From an uncultured Candidatus Saccharibacteria bacterium (lineage in GTDB: Bacteria > Patescibacteriota > Saccharimonadia > Saccharimonadales > Saccharimonadaceae), in NCBI GenBank assembly GCA_947364965.1, contig CANAUU010000059.1, forward strand, positions 1-5,758: a stretch of 5,758 nt of DNA, read 5' to 3'. The position numbers were made by a program, and so were the translations under genes. Shown here piece after piece: positions 1 to 5,598 of the stretch. Positions within the stretch are counted from its first letter, which is position 1. Every line of letters starts with the position of its first letter. Under the pieces are notes generated by a model, which searched no databases, was not told where the DNA came from, and saw nothing but the letters and a program-made list of their open reading frames with translations.

Positions 1-50
1 TCATAAAGATTAAAGAAGGCTTCGAGGTCTTGTTGGTGAATTTGGTTCAT
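1..50 (-). CDS. Possible start of a gene running off the left edge
   Basis: On the minus strand an ATG at 50-48 opens a frame reading MNQIHQQDLEAFFNLY up to the window edge with no stop. The composition looks protein-like, but only 16 codons are visible and there is no Shine-Dalgarno sequence in the roughly 10 bases between this ATG and the CCA end of the tRNA, so it would have to be translated without one or from another start. A plus-strand frame is also open here, ending at a TGA at 68-70 inside the tRNA gene. Function cannot be told. Confidence 0.25.
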   Translation of the reverse strand, partial: MNQIHQQDLEAFFNLY

Positions 51-59
51 CGAAATGAA

Positions 60-135
60 TGGTCTGGGTGATCGGATTTGAACCGACGACCTCGCAGTCC
101 CGAACCGCGCGCGCTACCAGCTGCGCCACACCCAG
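60..135 (-). tRNA. tRNA-Pro (anticodon CGG)
   Basis: The minus strand folds into a full cloverleaf of 76 nt. The acceptor CTGGGTG pairs with CACCCAG, followed by discriminator A and an encoded CCA (60-62). The D stem is GCGC/GCGC, the anticodon stem CGCGG/CTGCG closes the loop TTCGGGA, giving anticodon CGG, and the T arm is GTCGG-TTCAAAT-CCGAT. The C1-G72 first pair and G37 next to the anticodon are both typical of bacterial proline tRNAs. It reads CCG codons and points away from the other proline tRNA at 285. Confidence 0.95.
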
Positions 136-143
136 ATATATCT

Positions 144-149
144 CTTATA
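144..149 (-). promoter_or_regulatory. Likely -10 box for tRNA-Pro(CGG)
   Basis: The minus strand reads TATAAG eight bases upstream of the first base of the tRNA. This is nearly the same geometry as the TATAAT before the other tRNA. No convincing -35 hexamer is seen at 16-18 bp. Confidence 0.4.
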
Positions 150-180
150 TTAGCACAGGTTGAGGAAAATGGGAAGGAGT

Positions 181-1242
181 TCATAGAGGTGAGGAAGTTT
201 GTTTTATGTTCGTGATGAGATATGGTTTGCTCAGGCGAAAAAGTGCTGGTGTATTCTGGAGTTGTATGGTATAATTAGGACTACCGGGGCGTAGCACAGT
301 TGGTAGCGCGCAGCGTTTGGGACGCTGAGGTCGCCTGTTCGAGTCAGGTCGCCCCGACCAGAGCTTCATTAAATGTGATTTTAGCGAATTCGACCCCTGT
401 AAAATGGGCGAATTTTTTGTTAAAGCCCTAGATTGTGAGTTTTTTAACCATTCTTGCTCAATTCTACGTTTGCCTTTATCTATAACTTCGATCCATGGAT
501 ACGGCTCTACTTCTATAATTTTAGTTGTTAATGCCCTATTAGATTTTTGCGGAACAACAATTGTATGGTTTTGTTCATCGTTATCAACTTGGCGGAGAGT
601 GGCTTTTGGACCAATGGCGAGCAGGACTGCCCTGCGTTCGCCAATGTCGTTAGCCAACTTAAACTTTTCATTAGGACTTGTAAGAGTATTAAGTGTTTTG
701 CCAATAATCTCATACCATTTGCGTTGACGTTCTTGATTATCTTCTAGCGATTGTCTTATATCTTTCATTAAGGATTGAATATGAGCAGATTCTTTTGTAA
801 ATAATTCATCGTCAATAATCCCACGAGTACGCATACTGACTAGTTCATGAAGTTGCTTTTCGCAATCGTCCATATTGGCATTTTTAATCTTCGCTACATC
901 GTATCTTTCTAATAGTTCCTTTTCTCTAATGCCATCTAGGGTCTTCATTGCCCACTCATATAGGAGAGGGTGGAGCGTATAATGATCTAAAATTGAGTCA
1001 ATCTGCCTAAATGCTTCTTCCTCGTCAATCGAACCACGCATAGTACATTTGCGATAAGGGCTCTTTTTAGTGCATTTATAATACATATGTTCTGCGTAGG
1101 TTCCATCGGACAATTGTCGTTCGTGATGCTCACCGATGATAGCACAACCACAGTGAGCACACTTTAATAGACCTTTTAACTCGTAGCGAGCAGATTTGAC
1201 GAGTGTTTTTGGCCGAAGGTTGTGGTCTTCGGCATACTTGCT
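181..1242 (-). CDS. Large serine recombinase, C-terminal part in the -1 frame (zinc ribbon and coiled coil)
   Basis: This frame continues the recombinase begun at 2075. Joined at the slippery site (after Lys278), it reads on as SKYAEDHNLRPKT and then the zinc-ribbon recombinase domain: LLKCAHCGC gives Cys306 and Cys309, and KCTKKSPYRKC gives Cys335 and Cys344. About residues 395-470 are a charged helical segment like the coiled coil of this family, which holds subunits together and controls recombination direction. The frame is open upstream only to a TGA just before 1269, and its only start is a TTG at 1263 without a ribosome binding site, so independent initiation is unlikely. The joined protein is 631 residues in the integrated form. 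Its last 70 residues come from beyond the attachment repeat and include SGRPDSNRRPQRP, the known spurious reading of an antisense proline tRNA. Rejoined ends at the 12-bp repeat would stop it at 561 residues. Confidence 0.85.
   Translation of the reverse strand, partial: SKYAEDHNLRPKTLVKSARYELKGLLKCAHCGCAIIGEHHERQLSDGTYAEHMYYKCTKKSPYRKCTMRGSIDEEEAFRQIDSILDHYTLHPLLYEWAMKTLDGIREKELLERYDVAKIKNANMDDCEKQLHELVSMRTRGIIDDELFTKESAHIQSLMKDIRQSLEDNQERQRKWYEIIGKTLNTLTSPNEKFKLANDIGERRAVLLAIGPKATLRQVDNDEQNHTIVVPQKSNRALTTKIIEVEPYPWIEVIDKGKRRIEQEWLKNSQSRALTKNSPILQGSNSLKSHLMKLWSGRPDSNRRPQRPKRCALPTVLRPGSPNYTIQLQNTPALFRLSKPYLITNIKQTSSPL
267..275 (+). promoter_or_regulatory. Extended -10 promoter of tRNA-Pro(UGG)
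   Basis: TGG-TATAAT at 267-275 is an extended -10 element (TGN plus a consensus hexamer). It ends nine bases before the first base of the tRNA, so transcripts would begin only a few bases upstream of the mature 5' end. A -35 hexamer is not recognisable, which is usual for extended -10 promoters. Confidence 0.6.
285..360 (+). tRNA. tRNA-Pro (anticodon UGG)
   Basis: A complete 76-nt cloverleaf: acceptor CGGGGCG/CGCCCCG, discriminator A and encoded CCA at 358-360. The anticodon stem CAGCG/CGCTG closes the loop TTTGGGA, giving anticodon TGG, and the T arm is GCCTG-TTCGAGT-CAGGT. It has C1-G72 and G37 as expected of proline tRNA. The gene is intact. The putative attachment repeat begins 32 bases beyond the CCA, so the element sits downstream of the tRNA and not inside it. 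The recombinase frame runs antisense through the whole gene. Confidence 0.96.
387..418 (+). terminator. Intrinsic terminator after tRNA-Pro(UGG), spanning the left attachment site
   Basis: AATTCG (387-392) pairs with CGAATT (409-414). After a bulged A at 393, CCC (394-396) pairs with GGG (406-408), leaving a 9-nt loop, and a run of T follows to 418. The 9-bp stem plus T-run is a good Rho-independent terminator for the tRNA. The 12-bp repeat 393-404 makes up part of the ascending arm and most of the loop, so the descending arm would come from the element if that repeat is the crossover site. Confidence 0.6.
393..404. repeat. Putative left attachment site core (attL), direct repeat with 5611-5622
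   Basis: ACCCCTGTAAAA occurs here and again at 5611-5622 in the same orientation, with different sequence on both sides of each copy. The two copies bracket the recombinase and all other element genes. A short identity of this size is normal for large serine recombinase sites. A 9-bp alternative, GACCCCTGT at 392-400 and 5632-5640, cannot be excluded, and would move the right boundary by about 20 bp. Confidence 0.55.
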
Positions 1243-2075
1243 TTTAAACGTTGGACCCTCCAAAACTCATCTTCTGTAATCATTGGTGGCCACGCTCCTT
1301 GATGTAAGATGTTTTTATCTTCAATATCTCGAATCTTACCCATATAAAACGGGTTTTCCAAAATCCCATGTAGCCCAGCGATAGTGAGTGGTTTGCCGCC
1401 ACGCTTTTTACGTTTCAAAGTGGTAAAGTGATATTCTTCATTTAGGATACTAAGCAAATCTACTACGGTGTAATTTCCTGTTAAATACAACTTAAACATT
1501 CTTTGAAGAACGTAGAATCGCTCCGGATCGATGATAACGGTTGGCTGGTTATCATCACCTCGTTTATTTAGGTAGCCTTGCGGAGCAACTCCCGTACAAC
1601 GACCATGTTTATTTTTACTACGTACGCCTCTCGTAACATTTTTGCTGAGGTCGATGGAATACTGAGCGGCCATACTCGCCTCAACTCCAAATACAATAGC
1701 ATTATCTTCTGGGCGATAAATACGGTCGTTCGTGTGAATTAGCTTAATCTTACCCTCAATCAGTAATTGTTGAATGATGCCATTTTCTTTGGGATTACGG
1801 GCGAGGCGGTTGGTTTGCCAGCAGATAATTCCATTGGCTTTGCCTTGTTCAATCATACGAACCATTTGGTCAAACTTGGGGCGATTGTTGCATTTACTAG
1901 CGGAAGCTGCTTCTTGGAAAATCTTTACTACTTTGTAATTGTGCTTTGCCACGATTTGTTTAGCAATGTCAAGCTGGTCTGGCAGTGAAGCCATTTGACG
2001 GTCTTCACCTTCCGTAGATTTGCGTGCGTAAATGATAAACTTTAAGTCCTTTGGGTTTACGTTTGTAATACTCAT
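1176..2075 (-). CDS. Large serine recombinase, N-terminal catalytic part (frame 0)
   Basis: Site-specific recombinase expected to cut and rejoin DNA at attP/attB through a 5'-phosphoserine link. Residues 11-155 are the resolvase domain: YARKS carries the nucleophile Ser20 with Arg18, and NRLARN (89-94) carries Arg90 and Arg93, with Asn where resolvases usually have Asp. Residues about 160-275 are the recombinase DNA-binding domain (HGRCTGVAPQGYLN, NPFYMGKI, ITEDEFWRVQ). AAGGAG lies 9 nt before the ATG. Read without frameshifting the protein is 299 residues: after RLK it gains 21 residues unlike the family and stops at TAA 1178-1176, lacking the zinc ribbon. The homology continues in the -1 frame. 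So this is either a programmed frameshift or a gene with a one-base deletion; I favour the former. It is the last gene of the element's minus-strand set. Confidence 0.92.
   Translation of the reverse strand: MSITNVNPKDLKFIIYARKSTEGEDRQMASLPDQLDIAKQIVAKHNYKVVKIFQEAASASKCNNRPKFDQMVRMIEQGKANGIICWQTNRLARNPKENGIIQQLLIEGKIKLIHTNDRIYRPEDNAIVFGVEASMAAQYSIDLSKNVTRGVRSKNKHGRCTGVAPQGYLNKRGDDNQPTVIIDPERFYVLQRMFKLYLTGNYTVVDLLSILNEEYHFTTLKRKKRGGKPLTIAGLHGILENPFYMGKIRDIEDKNILHQGAWPPMITEDEFWRVQRLKASMPKTTTFGQKHSSNLLATS
1212..1261 (-). promoter_or_regulatory. Candidate programmed -1 ribosomal frameshift signal
   Basis: Read on the minus strand there are three parts. GGAGGG (1261-1256) is an internal Shine-Dalgarno-like sequence. 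Seven bases later comes the heptamer T TTA AAA (1248-1242), in the X XXY YYZ register with frame-0 codons TTA and AAA. After an 8-nt spacer (1241-1234) comes a perfect 7-bp stem, GCCGAAG (1233-1227) with CTTCGGC (1218-1212), and an 8-nt loop. A slip of one base back here enters exactly the frame that encodes the zinc ribbon. The same order of parts stimulates frameshifting in Escherichia coli dnaX; the 7-nt gap to the internal Shine-Dalgarno is shorter than the roughly 10 nt there. A deletion of one A in the A run would give the same frame break without the flanking signals. Confidence 0.72.
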
Positions 2076-2242
2076 TATTTTTCTCTCCTTAATTTAATTT
2101 TCGTTCTTTTGGCATAAAAAATATAGCCTTTTATTTATAACTGAGGTAATTGTTTAATGGTGTGCGTGGTACAAGGCTAATGGCTAAAAATCTTGCGTGA
2201 ACTACCGATTAGCCGTTGCACCGTTTGGTTGATTCAGTCTCC
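2076..2242 (-). other. Intergenic leader between the SSB-like gene and the recombinase
   Basis: This gap of 167 bases holds no gene. It contains the long hairpin 2168-2222, then an AT-rich stretch with possible -10 boxes (TATAAA and TATATT on the minus strand) but no convincing -35 partner, and a small imperfect hairpin GGCATA/TATAGCC at 2111-2128. The recombinase ribosome binding site AAGGAG follows. The recombinase could have its own weak promoter here or be read from upstream. Confidence 0.4.
2168..2222 (-). ncRNA. Long RNA hairpin of unknown role ahead of the recombinase
   Basis: In the minus-strand transcript GGUGCAA pairs with UUGUACC and, after one bulged C, GGCUAAU pairs with AUUAGCC, giving 14 bp around a 26-nt loop. 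One pair is G-U, which would be an A-C mismatch in the opposite strand, so any RNA function is more likely on the minus strand. No T-run follows, so it is not an intrinsic terminator. It could be a leader control element, a processing site, or a DNA structure such as a replication or protein-binding site. Confidence 0.45.
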
Positions 2243-2803
2243 CTAGAATGGAATATCATCTAGGTTAATTTCTTCTTCGCAACTTAACCCATCTAGTACT
2301 TCATCAGGGATTGCTTCCGATTCGTCGCTTTTGCTCTCCTCGTCGTCGGTACTATCTCTTAGCTCGTCTAGGTACTCCGTAGTCATGGCATCTGCTTCGT
2401 TGATTGCTGGCTTCATGACGATTATGGTTTGTAAAGACTGGCTTACTCCACTACCGAATTGTTTATGATGATACTCATATGATTTGGCAATTAACGAGAT
2501 AATCGCCCCTCTATTTAGACCATCAATGGCATCCTTGCCAGTCATATCAACTACTTTGGTATGCTCTGTAAATTTGAACTTAAACCGTTCTTGGTCTTCA
2601 TATTTGTTAAACTGAGCCACCCCAGCTTGTTCGGCTTTTCCAATGTTATTTTGCCTTACCCATGTCTCAATTTTTGACTTAACGACAGGGTCATCAATAA
2701 CTACCATAATAGATTTGCCGTATGGGTTGTCGTCTTCAAGATTAGCGAATGCTACTTCAAGATTTTTGAGTTTAATAAGTTTTAAATCTTTTTCCTTTTT
2801 CAT
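2243..2803 (-). CDS. Phage-type single-stranded DNA-binding protein (SSB-like)
   Basis: The protein has 186 residues. Residues about 8-132 are a beta-rich region compatible with an OB fold (LKNLEVAFANLEDDNPYGKS, RFKFKFTEHTKVVD, SLQTIIVMKP). Residues 135-180 are a very acidic, Ser- and Asp-rich linker, and the chain ends in LDDIPF. That end matches the DDIPF tip by which bacterial SSB and phage SSB proteins recruit replication and repair partners. The body is unlike housekeeping SSB and more like phage ssDNA-binding families; that placement is by eye. AAGGAA lies 10 nt before the ATG. It sits between the ATPase and the recombinase, so it probably coats single-stranded DNA during element replication, or during processing. 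A recombination-mediator role is the main alternative. Confidence 0.7.
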   Translation of the reverse strand: MKKEKDLKLIKLKNLEVAFANLEDDNPYGKSIMVVIDDPVVKSKIETWVRQNNIGKAEQAGVAQFNKYEDQERFKFKFTEHTKVVDMTGKDAIDGLNRGAIISLIAKSYEYHHKQFGSGVSQSLQTIIVMKPAINEADAMTTEYLDELRDSTDDEESKSDESEAIPDEVLDGLSCEEEINLDDIPF

Positions 2804-2818
2804 ATCTTTTGTTCCTTG

Positions 2819-2875
2819 TTAAATGCTGAGCGTACTAACATCGCCGTTTTGCGGTGAACCTCGAATATAATTCAT
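2819..2875 (-). CDS. Possible 18-residue peptide
   Basis: ATG at 2875 opens MNYIRGSPQNGDVSTLSI followed by TAA at 2821-2819. AAAGGG lies about 6 nt upstream, as good as other sites in this element, and the frame fills most of the gap between the ATPase and the SSB-like gene. It may be a real microprotein, or a device that keeps ribosomes loaded so that the SSB-like gene 15 nt downstream is translated. Nothing in its sequence suggests a function, and chance is possible for so short a frame. Confidence 0.3.
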   Translation of the reverse strand: MNYIRGSPQNGDVSTLSI

Positions 2876-2906
2876 CTTTTTACCCTTTATTGCGTTTTAA
2901 CACAAG

Positions 2907-4469
2907 CTATTTCGAACTGTTTTCATTTTTGATATCGTCAGATTGTTTATCTTTCCAGTTGGTATCGATTAACTCGATCCATCGCTGGCCGTATTTATAG
3001 TAGCCGTGCTTAACTTTAATGCCGATACTCTCAAGCGTGGACTTACAGCGGTCTAATTGTTTCCCGAGCGTTGCAGGCGAGTGCGGCCAGTCCGGGTGAT
3101 TGACGAGGTAGCATCTAGCATCTGTATCTTCTTCATGACCAAGAACGCCATCGTAATGCAGCTTAATCTCATGGAGTTGTGAAGCTGTACCCTCCCAAGC
3201 ACCAGTCTGACTTACGAGCAGACGACAAGCTTGAGCAACCAAAGACGATTCGATTGCCATTTCGGTCTGTTTGTTTAGAATGCTTTGATAAGCGTCTAAA
3301 AACTCTTTGCCTGTGTGCCCATCCATGCTTTCACAGATGGCATAGCATAACTTCGCCCAGTCAGCCGACCTTGGCAACTCCTCAAGCTTAACTGATGGCA
3401 GGATTTTAAGTGCTTTGCTAAGAATGTTATAGATACTTCCTAGCAGATACGGTTTTAGCTTTGCGAACTCCGCATCTAACTCCGACTGAGTTCGACGCTT
3501 ACTAGCAGAGATACGACTAACCTTTGCTGGGATGGTGCGATCCAGTAGGTCCTCTCTTTGAATAAGGTTTGATGGTATACCAGTGATAATTACTGGACGA
3601 CAAACCTCGCAAATCCAATCATCATCGTCACTGTATAATGCGCGCTTGGCAAGACTAGCACCAGTTACGATTCGGCACAGTTCGTCGCTAAGCGAGTTGG
3701 AAATGTTACTCAAATTGTCCGATAGGAGAACCGAGTTTTTATTAGCAATTCTCATTAGCTCCTGCCCATTGCGAATCGCTGGTAGACCACTTGACAATGA
3801 AGAGCACTCTACGAGGTCAACAATCCGTCTAGCGGTCAGGGTTTTACCGCTGCCCATATCCCCCGATAACACCAGTAACGGTTTAGACAGGTTTGGGACA
3901 TATAGACCGATTATAAATGCCATGACTACAAGCCATTCTCGGTCGTCCTTAAACTCCGATAATAGATCTCGTAGTGGTTCAATGCTGCAATCGCTATGGC
4001 GTTCTGGCAGGCACTGAGGCTTTTGATGACGATGGTGCAAAAACATAATTGGCACGTCTTGAAGCGACCACCCCTCTGGTGTAATACGAACGGAGTGGAC
4101 GCCATCAGCAACATCATAGATAATCTCCATTGGATTACCTTGACAGTCATCCAACCTAGCTAATCGCGTCGTCAGCTCGTGACACTCGCCGTTCATTGTG
4201 GCTTCATAAATAAGCATAGCGGACACTACGTCAACTAGCGTGTCTAGCCCTTGGAATCTCTGGTGATTTTTGATAATATTGTTCCGTAGCCAGCCGCCAA
4301 ACTCCCTAGACGAGAGTTTCATAACCTGACCACCACTTTTGTTAATGGCGATATATGGTTCGTGTTGCTGATCAATAAATAAAGTATTTTGTTCCTTGAC
4401 CTGCTCCGCGATTTCTTCGGCTAGGCTTTTCTTGTGGTCAGCTTGCTTGCTAGTCTGTTCTTTATTCAT
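2907..4469 (-). CDS. AAA+/primase-helicase-type ATPase of the mobile element
   Basis: The protein has 520 residues and resembles the ATPase half of phage and plasmid primase-helicase proteins. Residues about 35-165 match the usual lead-in domain of that family (SVRITPEGWSLQDVPIMFLHH). The P-loop is GDMGSGKT (203-210). A Walker B-like VLLSDNLS (247-254) precedes SDELCRIVTGASLAKRALYSDD, and RPVIITGI (291-298) with REDLLDRTI (305-313, Arg311) is the sensor/arginine region; the sensor Asn common in the family reads Thr297 here. Residues about 460-505 look like a C-terminal winged helix. No primase active site is visible, so priming may be left to the host. Its ATG overlaps the stop of the 59-residue gene (ATGAATAA), implying coupled translation. 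Likely role: unwinding DNA at the element origin. DNA translocation or transposition-type regulation are alternatives. Confidence 0.75.
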   Translation of the reverse strand: MNKEQTSKQADHKKSLAEEIAEQVKEQNTLFIDQQHEPYIAINKSGGQVMKLSSREFGGWLRNNIIKNHQRFQGLDTLVDVVSAMLIYEATMNGECHELTTRLARLDDCQGNPMEIIYDVADGVHSVRITPEGWSLQDVPIMFLHHRHQKPQCLPERHSDCSIEPLRDLLSEFKDDREWLVVMAFIIGLYVPNLSKPLLVLSGDMGSGKTLTARRIVDLVECSSLSSGLPAIRNGQELMRIANKNSVLLSDNLSNISNSLSDELCRIVTGASLAKRALYSDDDDWICEVCRPVIITGIPSNLIQREDLLDRTIPAKVSRISASKRRTQSELDAEFAKLKPYLLGSIYNILSKALKILPSVKLEELPRSADWAKLCYAICESMDGHTGKEFLDAYQSILNKQTEMAIESSLVAQACRLLVSQTGAWEGTASQLHEIKLHYDGVLGHEEDTDARCYLVNHPDWPHSPATLGKQLDRCKSTLESIGIKVKHGYYKYGQRWIELIDTNWKDKQSDDIKNENSSK

Positions 4470-4641
4470 TTTTCTCCTTTAAGGGTAGAGTCCCTTGTGA
4501 ACGGATGATTTTTGCACACGTGAATCTGATAATCGAGATAGCGCAGGCGTAAAGCTCGTCGTCACTGAGTTCTAGACCGACCGATGTCTTCACGACTTTG
4601 TGTAGACGTTTCAGATTTTTGGCATCAAAAACCATGTCCAT
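4462..4641 (-). CDS. Small protein of 59 residues, coupled to the ATPase
   Basis: ATG at 4641 follows AAAGGAG by 6 nt, one of the strongest ribosome binding sites in the window. The frame runs MDMVFDAKNLKRLHKVVKTS, then LELSDDELYACAISIIRFTCAK, and ends KEKNE with TAA at 4464-4462. The stop lies inside the first codons of the ATPase gene, and the AAGGAG that serves the ATPase is within its last codons, so the pair is translationally coupled. It is predicted almost wholly helical and basic at the N-terminus. I do not recognise the family. An accessory or loader for the ATPase is an inference from position only. A second ATG two codons in is a possible alternative start. Confidence 0.7.
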   Translation of the reverse strand: MDMVFDAKNLKRLHKVVKTSVGLELSDDELYACAISIIRFTCAKIIRSQGTLPLKEKNE

Positions 4642-4674
4642 CGAGGCTCCTTTCTTTGATATTAGTTTGTTTCG

Positions 4675-4688
4675 CCGACTTTCGTCAG
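4675..4688 (-). other. Small hairpin with GAAA tetraloop in the 5' leader
   Basis: In the minus-strand transcript CUGAC pairs with GUCGG (one G-U pair) around a GAAA loop, a stable GNRA type. It lies just after the expected transcription start and 34 nt before the 59-residue gene, so it may protect the 5' end or affect translation. Confidence 0.3.
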
Positions 4689-4693
4689 GCTAT

Positions 4694-4710
4694 GCTCCCA
4701 TTATAGGAGC
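4694..4710 (-). promoter_or_regulatory. Promoter -10 box inside an inverted repeat (likely operator)
   Basis: GCTCC (4694-4698) and GGAGC (4706-4710) form a perfect inverted repeat with a 7-bp centre that contains a consensus TATAAT on the minus strand (4705-4700). The position fits the promoter of the 59-residue/ATPase operon. No good -35 hexamer is found at 16-18 bp, which suggests a weak or activator-dependent promoter. A dimeric repressor bound here would block RNA polymerase. Confidence 0.5.
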
Positions 4711-4734
4711 TTATGAAAAATCAGCATTGCGTAC

Positions 4735-4756
4735 AAAAAATCCGGATTTTCCCGGA
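4735..4756 (-). terminator. Intrinsic terminator after the 268-residue gene
   Basis: On the minus strand TCCGG (4756-4752) pairs with CCGGA (4745-4741) around a short A-rich loop, followed by a run of six T (4740-4735). It starts 16 nt after the TAG stop, separating this gene from the ATPase operon, which has its own promoter. Confidence 0.7.
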
Positions 4757-4772
4757 CTAACCTCTGTTTATA

Positions 4773-5579
4773 CTAGTTTGAATCGATCAACTTTTTAATC
4801 GCTGAGTTTACTTTTTTAGTATTTATTTTTTCCTGAGATATGTCAAATTCCGTAACGCATCGCCTAAAAGTAAACGTCTTGCCATTGTTGGATATCGGTA
4901 CGAAAAATAGCCTAGATAGCACCTTATTGAGTTTAATATCGTTGAATATTTTGTTTGGCTCACGTTTGGAAGTGTCCCAAACAATGGGGTCGCCATATTT
5001 ATCAACTTTCATTGCGGCAATCAAAAAACTATCTGGTATAGAGTTCAATGAGCATTTATGGAACACTTGTTTGTTAATAGAAACCTCTCTGGTATTTTTA
5101 TTATATGAGAATTGATAGATTATAGTTCCCCTTCCAGTAATACCAAATTGTTTACAACCATTGCTAAAATGATTGGTTGGTGTAGCTAAGATCTCAATTT
5201 CAGCATTACGTTCCATGTCTTCAAGCTCGCGTTTGAGAGTTTGAAGCATTTTTCCATCATCAGTAAAACAGCGTATTGCCATTTTTGCACAATTATTTTG
5301 GTTAAAAATGCTTTTGTTCATTTTGCTTTCTAGCTCAAGATATCGTTGCTTAGTTTTATGGTACTGCTCTGTATGCTGTGTATAGGTGGAAAGTTCTATA
5401 TAATTAAGTTGTTCAAGGTAGCGCATTGTATCCATTATAGAATCGGATGAAATATCCGGAAAATCTGAGGACTTGACTCTAATTTGGTGCATACAATCAT
5501 CATGCTGTTCGTCTATCCTGCCTTTCAGAAATTTCATTACAGTTTGAATGTTGTGGTAGGCTTTAGTTTTGATTTTCAT
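4773..5579 (-). CDS. Unknown protein of 268 residues with winged-helix-like N-terminus
   Basis: I do not recognise this family. The start is taken as ATG 5579 (MKIKTKAYHN) because AGAGGA lies 7 nt upstream; the longer frame back to TTG 5627 has no such site and would lie upstream of the promoter's -10 box. Residues about 1-65 look like a winged helix-turn-helix (SDSIMDTMRYLEQLNYIELS). Residues 65-125 are charged and helical, probably coiled coil. Residues 145-245 are mixed with beta strands (GRGTIIYQFSYNKNTREVSI, NNGKTFTFRRCVTEFDI), and the C-terminus is basic (KKVNSAIKKL). A DNA-binding dimer is plausible: a replication initiator, a regulator of the divergent att region, or a directionality factor. 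It is the first gene inside the right attachment repeat, with its own promoter and terminator. Confidence 0.75.
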   Translation of the reverse strand: MKIKTKAYHNIQTVMKFLKGRIDEQHDDCMHQIRVKSSDFPDISSDSIMDTMRYLEQLNYIELSTYTQHTEQYHKTKQRYLELESKMNKSIFNQNNCAKMAIRCFTDDGKMLQTLKRELEDMERNAEIEILATPTNHFSNGCKQFGITGRGTIIYQFSYNKNTREVSINKQVFHKCSLNSIPDSFLIAAMKVDKYGDPIVWDTSKREPNKIFNDIKLNKVLSRLFFVPISNNGKTFTFRRCVTEFDISQEKINTKKVNSAIKKLIDSN

Positions 5580-5598
5580 ATATTCATCCTCTGTTAAG

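Noticed and set aside
181..392. C-terminal tail of the recombinase frame as a true protein domain
   Set aside because: It is the antisense reading of an intact tRNA-Pro and its flanks (SGRPDSNRRPQRP is a well-known spurious peptide) and lies outside the attachment repeat.
404..747. Plus-strand frames over the recombinase C-terminal part
   Set aside because: They lie opposite a frame with clear family features, have no ribosome binding sites and no protein-like motifs.
1243..1263. Independent start of the zinc-ribbon half at TTG 1263
   Set aside because: There is no ribosome binding site at the proper distance, and the protein would lack the catalytic domain; continuous homology with the upstream frame favours a frameshift.
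2111..2132. Plus-strand terminator (GGCATA/TATAGCC then TTTTATTT)
   Set aside because: The stem is weak with a bulge and no plus-strand gene ends nearby; it is probably part of the AT-rich recombinase leader.
2168..2222. tRNA-like gene: 7-bp acceptor-like stem followed by A
   Set aside because: Only 55 nt long, with the stem simply continuing after one bulge; no anticodon arm or T arm can be drawn.
3179..4017. Plus-strand frames opposite the ATPase
   Set aside because: Shadows of the ATPase gene; composition is biased and no start signals are present.
4598..4798. Plus-strand frame of 66 codons across the operon promoter region
   Set aside because: It overlaps the terminator, the inverted repeat and the small coupled gene on the other strand, all of which explain this stretch better.
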